Shown here piece by piece: positions 59,839-64,000 of a DNA stretch of 64,000 nucleotides (positions within the stretch are counted from its first letter, which is position 1; every line of letters starts with the position of its first letter). Made by a program: the position numbers and the translations under genes. The stretch comes from Pseudoscleropodium purum (Eukaryota; Streptophyta; Bryopsida; Hypnales; Brachytheciaceae), in NCBI GenBank assembly GCA_963969395.1, contig OZ017802.1:1924501-1988500 (forward strand), in the 5' to 3' direction. The notes beneath the pieces were generated by a model. That model searched no databases and was not told the DNA's origin. It was given only the letters and a program-made list of their open reading frames with translations.

Positions 59839-59920
59839 TGTGAGCATTTCAGTTCAGACAGGTTGTCAGTTGATGTTAGCTTGGTTTTTCGAAGTCAGAT
59901 ATTTTTTTATCTCATTGCGT

Positions 59921-60193
59921 CTAAAGCCAAACGTATTCGTTTCTATAGGCATGCGTTTCAAAACCAAGTCTGCGGTTGTAAATCACAGAAACCCCAAGTT
60001 TCAAAGCTGCCTCCAAGACTTTGGATCTAGCTGCGAGGAGAGGAAACACACTCGTCGCTTCAGAGAAGCCAGTGGATTCCCTGTCTGTATTTGAATGGTT
60101 GGAGGGTGATGCATCTGAAGTGGGTGCACTAGATGTCCAATCTGCCCTTGCAACAGTCTCTGGCTGTGAGCCCAAATAAGTTAATACTATCAT
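59921..60193 (-). CDS. Candidate exon of an unidentified gene downstream of PrxQ
   Basis: A GC-richer patch with a 90-codon minus frame. Its middle is Ser/Thr/Asp/Asn-rich and then turns into an Ala/Leu-rich helix-like segment (LLAARSKVLEAALKLG). A CACAG acceptor-like site sits near 60164 (before CCAGAGACTG) and a GGTTTC donor-like site near 59993, so a single internal exon is conceivable. The plus strand is also open here (59840-60094). No family recognised; it could be an unrelated gene or a relic. Confidence 0.2.
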   Translation of the reverse strand: MIVLTYLGSQPETVARADWTSSAPTSDASPSNHSNTDRESTGFSEATSVFPLLAARSKVLEAALKLGVSVIYNRRLGFETHAYRNEYVWL

Positions 60194-60360
60194 TATGTTT
60201 TACCTCGTTTGTTATCCTTGAAAAGGCCTTGTTATTTTAGACTTCCTAGAGCGGTTATTTTAAGATTGAGTAATCTTTACAAGGTAGTTGTCAGTAGGCC
60301 ATAATCCTAATATTGAGAAATTAAAAAAGAAATTAAAAAAAACTCTCACCTAGAATCCAA

Positions 60361-60583
60361 TGTGAATGCTGAATCTAATGAAAAAGGTTCTATCAACTAC
60401 ACCACACGGACTTCATTAAAAAAAGACTTTGATACAAAAGACGAGTGTGAATGAAGAGTCTGTTGGAAAAAGTTCCTCTAACTATTCCACATGGACAGTT
60501 ACAAAAAAACTTCACTCAAAGAAACAATGTGAATGAAGAGTTTGTTGAGAAGAAGTTCCTCTAACTATGCCACATGAACACAA
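60361..60583. repeat. Three-copy tandem repeat (82-85 bp) beside the PrxQ 3' end
   Basis: TGTGAATG starts copies at 60361, 60446 and 60528; each continues with GAATCT/GAGTYTGTTG, AAAAAGTTCYTCTAACTA and CCACAYGRAC. The third copy ends near 60583, about 45 bases from the PrxQ stop codon, so the array falls in or near the 3' untranslated region. Confidence 0.85.
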
Positions 60584-60627
60584 ATCTCAGGTGCTAACCT
60601 CGCTGCCGTCTCGTCAAAATGTAGACT

Positions 60628-62736
60628 CTAGCCTTGCAGAACACTGAGGGTCTCAGTAATGTGCTTCTCCGGCTCAAATTGGTTGTTGAAGATCAACTGC
60701 ACTCGGCCGTCCTTGTCAATCACATACGTCTGTCGCCCCGCCAGAGCACCGAACAGATCACTGGGCACCCCCCAGTCCTTGCGCAGCTTGTTGCCCTCGT
60801 CACTCAGCAAAGTGAACGGCAGCCTGTATTTTGCTTTGAAAGCCTGCAAGTCCTCATCATGGTCACAAAACTTCGGGGCACAACGATAAGGATTGAACTG
60901 GGAGCCTATCAAGTTTTTCTTCTGCATACTACTGGAGCTTACCAATAGAAGATTGAAATAAATCAAGGAGAAATATGAGTGTCTAACCCCTAAACGACGA
61001 AGGATTCCAGGTACGAAAACGGTCACTTCAATTGATCATACCGTGACAAATATAATTCAGATGAGGCCATATTTTGTGTCACCAGAATTAGTAGACATTA
61101 TACGTGTTGGTAAAAAATAAAATTGAACAAAAAAAAGTTCACAAATGACCAACTCAAACTGGCTCAAAAAGACATGAGCCCCAATTTGGACCTCTCGGAC
61201 CCTTAGGGTTTAACAAAATACAGCTTTCAAACATCGACTGTCCATAAATTCATGAGGTTTGTACAACTATGATGGTCCTCATTCGAAGTTTATCAAATGC
61301 ATTAGTTTCTATGTATGTTATTCCAAAAACTTCGATTTCCCTTGTCATTTGTCATCAAGAACAAGCGAATTTGAAAGTCAAGGTCTGATGTCAAGCAATA
61401 GCAAATGTCAATAATCAAAGCAATTGTCAAGAAAAAAATTACTCTATTGACTCATATTGGTATAATCTGTATGAGGTTTAAGAAAATATAAGGAGAAAGA
61501 GGTAGGAATGCATGACGCTTCAGGGGTAAGTCTTAAAAAAATTCAGTCTTAAAAGGATTGCGTTGTTGTACCTTGTGCGACACGGGCGGATCACCGCTCA
61601 CTCCCACAACCTCCGCACCAGCCTTCGTGAACTTCTCGTAGGAATCTCGGAATGCACAAGCCTGCTTGGTGCATCCCGGCGACTCGTCGGCCGGGTAGAA
61701 GTAGAGCACCAAGGGCTTGCCCCTGAACTTGTCCAAGTTCACCAGTTTCCCATCTTGGTCCTTGAGACCCACAGGGGGTACGATATCGCCCTTCGAAATC
61801 TGTTCAATATTTCATCAAAACTTCGGCATCTCGCTTCCAAACAACCAAACCCTCGACCTGACGCAAAACCTTTCCAAAAATTCAAATTCTCGACCTCACA
61901 GCAGCAATGACAGTAATTAACCAAAGCAATTCGATATCTGTTCAACATTTCATCAAAACTTCAACATCTCAATTCCAAACAACCAAACATTCGCCCTGAC
62001 GCTAAATCTTTCCACAAATTCAAATCCTCGACCTAACAGCTGCAAAGAATTCATTCAATGCTGCAAACTCTTACAGCATTCACAGTGACCCCATATTTTA
62101 TGACCCCATATTTGACGCAAAATCTTTCCACAACTTCAAATCCTCGACCTCACAGCAGCCAAAAATTCAGCAATGCGGCAAGTTTAAGCAGCGGGCCATG
62201 AAAACTTCCACAGTCCTTCACAAGAACCCAATACTTGCGACCCCATATTTGACGCAAACTCTTTCCACAAATTCAAATCCTCGACCTCACAACAGTTGAA
62301 AGTGCACCAATCCGGCAAGTTCAAGTAGCGGACCATGAAACCTTCCACAATCCTTCCCAGCGATCCAATCTTTTACCCCATCTTTCAACCTTTCAGAACC
62401 GCGCAAATGCTATGTGAGCATTCCACGAGGTCAATGATAATGAGTCGAAATTGAAATGCAGCCCAATATCTGAGTTTTTGAATCCCTCCACCGACCCCAA
62501 TGCTACTCAAATTTCGTCCTGCGTACCTTGCAAACGGTGAGAGCTGAGGCACGGCGCGAGGGAACAGGGCGCGTGGAAGTCGACGCTCCAATTCTGAGAG
62601 CAGCTTGATGGGTTGAGAAAAACTCCGAGTTCACGAAGGCAGCGTTTCTAGGTCTTGAAGCTCCGCCATGGCGAGAGGCGATAACAGCAGCAGCAGCAGA
62701 GGTGGCTAGAGTGCAGCTGGTGGCGGTGGTCGCCAT
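60628..62736 (-). CDS. PRXQ: Chloroplast peroxiredoxin Q, 3 exons, 217 aa, complete
   Basis: A thiol peroxidase of the AhpC/TSA (BCP/PrxQ) class that reduces hydrogen peroxide and organic peroxides in the plastid, using thioredoxin as reductant. Exons on the minus strand: 62736-62527 (70 codons), 61799-61572 (76), 60843-60628 (71 plus TAG). Introns are 727 and 728 bp with GT..AG borders (CAAG|GTACGC..AACAG|ATT; CAAG|GTACAA..TGCAG|GCT), all phase 0. Residues 1-about 66 are Ala/Ser/Thr/Arg-rich, fitting a transit peptide. Exon 2 holds LVLYFYPADES and PGCTKQAC: peroxidatic Cys 113 and resolving Cys 118, five apart as in PrxQ, with Pro 106 and Ser 110 of the active-site loop. Exon 3 gives LLSDEGNKLRKDWGVP and GRQTYVIDKDG (Arg 183). 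Length equals the Arabidopsis protein within one residue. The start ATG has context ACAATGGCG and matches the family's MA.. start. The frame stays open upstream to 63048, but through repeats. No defect seen; likely functional. Confidence 0.96.
60983..61213. mobile_element. Short TTAA-type MITE in PrxQ intron 2
   Basis: CTAACCCCTAAACGACGAAGG at 60983 and GGACCCTTAGGGTTTAA ending at 61213 form inverted ends matching the A/B/C element termini, 231 bp. A further end-like word, GACGCTTCAGGGGTAAG (61513-61529), also pairs with the left end, so the element may instead run to about 61530. Confidence 0.55.
61801..62375. repeat. About 137-bp degenerate tandem repeat filling PrxQ intron 1
   Basis: ACGCAAAAYCTTTCC.. 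followed by TTCAAATYCTCGACCTMACAG recurs at 61861, 61999, 62115 and 62252 (spacing 138, 116, 137). TGTTCAAYATTTCATCAAAA recurs at 61801 and 61939; GACCCCATATTTGACGCAAA at 62102 and 62239. The first copy begins right at the exon 2 acceptor. Confidence 0.85.
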
Positions 62737-62748
62737 TGTAAACATCAA

Positions 62749-62846
62749 AAGAATCGCAAACCCAAATATTCTCAAGAGAACTGTAAGCCCAGGAATTTTC
62801 AAGAGAATTGCAAACTCTAAGAAATTTCGAGAGAATTGTAATGCCA
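62749..62846. repeat. 27-bp x 4 tandem repeat in the PrxQ 5' leader
   Basis: On the plus strand GAATCGCAAACCC, GAACTGTAAGCCC, GAATTGCAAACTC and GAATTGTAATGCC start at 62751, 62778, 62805 and 62833 (periods 27, 27, 28), with AAATWTYCTC-like spacers. On the minus strand the repeat ends about a dozen bases before the ATG and is nearly all in frame with it, reading units like FAILLKIPG and LTVLLRIFG. Confidence 0.8.
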
Positions 62847-63060
62847 AAGCTCGATATTCGCAATGCTGGTTGGGTTTTGGGAGAGTCTCATCTGCGAGCT
62901 GGCTGTCGCACGCGTCGCGAATGTGGAGCGTGGATTGTGGATTTCGGATGGCGGGTGTCGGGTGGCATCGCGGGCGCGGGTGTGGTAGCCGATGGGTGAA
63001 CGTGGATGCGCCACCATGATCCCCATCCGACCGTTGAAGATTCCTCAAATTCCATTACTT
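62847..63060 (-). promoter_or_regulatory. PRXQ: GC-rich leader/promoter-side region of PrxQ
   Basis: GC content rises sharply upstream of the PrxQ start and falls again at 63060. No TATA box is obvious on the minus strand within this piece. Open frames on both strands reflect composition. Probably the 5' untranslated region and core promoter. Confidence 0.4.
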
Positions 63061-64000
63061 TTGTTAATCCTTTGAAGGGTGGCTTCTATGCCATGTCGCA
63101 ATGGAATTGGTTTTGTAAAGTTTCATAAGGTTTATATTTCTATGTGAATAGGAGGAAAACTACATTTTAGGAGTAGTTTTGCATTGTTGTTAGACTAAAA
63201 ACAATCAAAAATTTCAAATTTAATGTTATTATTAATATTATGATAGTTTGAAAATTGCCTCATTTATCTTTTATAGTCCAAATAACAGTTCTAATTCTTG
63301 TCTTGCAAATGTTGCACATTTCTATGTAGAATTCTTGAAATTTTTTTTATCTTTGCCTCAAAGTTTGGCTAATCTTTGTATGTGGCAGTCTATCTTAAAG
63401 ACTATAACTGTTTTGTTTGATTGTATTGAAGAAAGTATAATTTGAATGTAGACAAATTTATCTTGCTAAAAGATAGGGTGAAGAAGATCGCTTGTGTTAG
63501 TTATTATAATTAATTTTTGGTACAAATGGAAATCCATGTATGAACTTTTCAAAATTGCTTAAAAAAATAAAAAAACAAATATAGCTTCTCAATCCTTCAA
63601 GGATTAACTCCTAAGTGTTCAAATTAAATATAATAAGATTATTTTTGAAAATTTACAATGAACTAGATTGATGTATGACACCAAAAAGGTTTCAGTAAGC
63701 TAGAGGGATTTTAGTGAATTATAGGATTTCATTGAGAAATTGTCTTGATGTCCTTTGAATTCACCAATAATAAATGAATGAAAAATGATAGATATGAAAA
63801 TATAACAAAAATCAAGACAAGTGCAATCATAACATAGTTTATATTTAATATAACAAATAATAAAAATTCCTACAATATATCTTTATCATTGATTTATGTA
63901 GAGCATTCATTCTTTTTTTCTTTGATATATTTAGCAATTTATTTATTTAGTATAAAAATTTGAATAGTGTATGACCCTTTATAATAATTGGGATGAAGGT
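63061..64000. other. AT-rich intergenic end of the window
   Basis: No gene or repeat end recognised. The word GGATTAACTCCTAAGTGTTC at 63601 resembles a TTAA element left end (TTAACCCCTAAAG); if so, the element would run past the end of the window. Confidence 0.35.

Noticed and set aside
60634..60948. Plus-strand open frames across PrxQ exon 3
   Set aside because: Shadows of the conserved minus-strand exon, which matches the PrxQ family over its whole length.
60844..61026. Reading PrxQ exon 3 as starting further upstream in the open frame
   Set aside because: The protein matches the family only from the residue after TTGCAG at 60844; joining there restores SHK-AFKAKY without gap.
62503..63048. 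Taking the PrxQ start at 63048 (longer frame)
   Set aside because: The upstream part reads through 27-bp repeats and GC-rich leader; the ATG at 62736 has a better context and gives the normal family length and transit peptide.
781..64000. CRISPR array
   Set aside because: Tandem repeats here have no regular unique spacers of equal length, and the DNA is eukaryotic in character (introns, plastid transit peptide).

Overview
The window looks like nuclear DNA of a land plant (or close streptophyte relative). It is strongly AT-rich and gene-poor, has spliceosomal introns with GT..AG borders, and carries one intact nuclear gene for a chloroplast-targeted peroxiredoxin Q. The exact lineage cannot be told from the sequence. 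No bacterial, plastid or mitochondrial operon is visible.

Layout: 0-1.2 kb has a GC-richer non-repetitive piece and two small tandem arrays. 1.57-4.6 kb (minus) is a decayed hAT-type transposase gene with at least four in-frame stops and two frameshifts. 5.2-7.5 kb is GC-richer, with a plausible TATA box and short exon candidates that I cannot name. 7.5-57 kb is mostly repeats. The dominant component is a family of roughly 0.8-1.0 kb non-coding elements that begin TTAACCCCTAAAG and end CTTTAGGGGTTAA or variants. I see about 17 copies or parts in three subfamilies (here A, B, C), some nested inside each other. The TTAA at both edges and the CCC-starting inverted ends are piggyBac-like. 26.7-28.8 kb is a GC-richer island of unknown content. 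A large inverted repeat has about 2 kb arms at 36.5-38.5 and 49.7-51.7 kb, and each arm contains its own 0.57 kb palindrome. A possible minus-strand LTR lies at 46.9-48.9 kb. The stretch 53.1-55.4 kb is peppered with a short near-palindromic word (GACAAATTGTC and its complement).

59.9-63.0 kb is the gene-bearing end. The PrxQ gene (minus, 3 exons, 217 aa) is complete and its protein is close to the Arabidopsis family in length and sequence. Tandem repeats sit in its 5' leader (27 bp x 4), intron 1 (about 137 bp x 4) and 3' flank (about 84 bp x 3), and intron 2 carries a small TTAA-ended element.

The only well-supported functional protein is PrxQ, a plastid thiol peroxidase. The rest is transposon biology: an old hAT relic plus a successful set of non-autonomous TTAA elements with no transposase in the window. 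All identities rest on reading by eye; no database search was possible.
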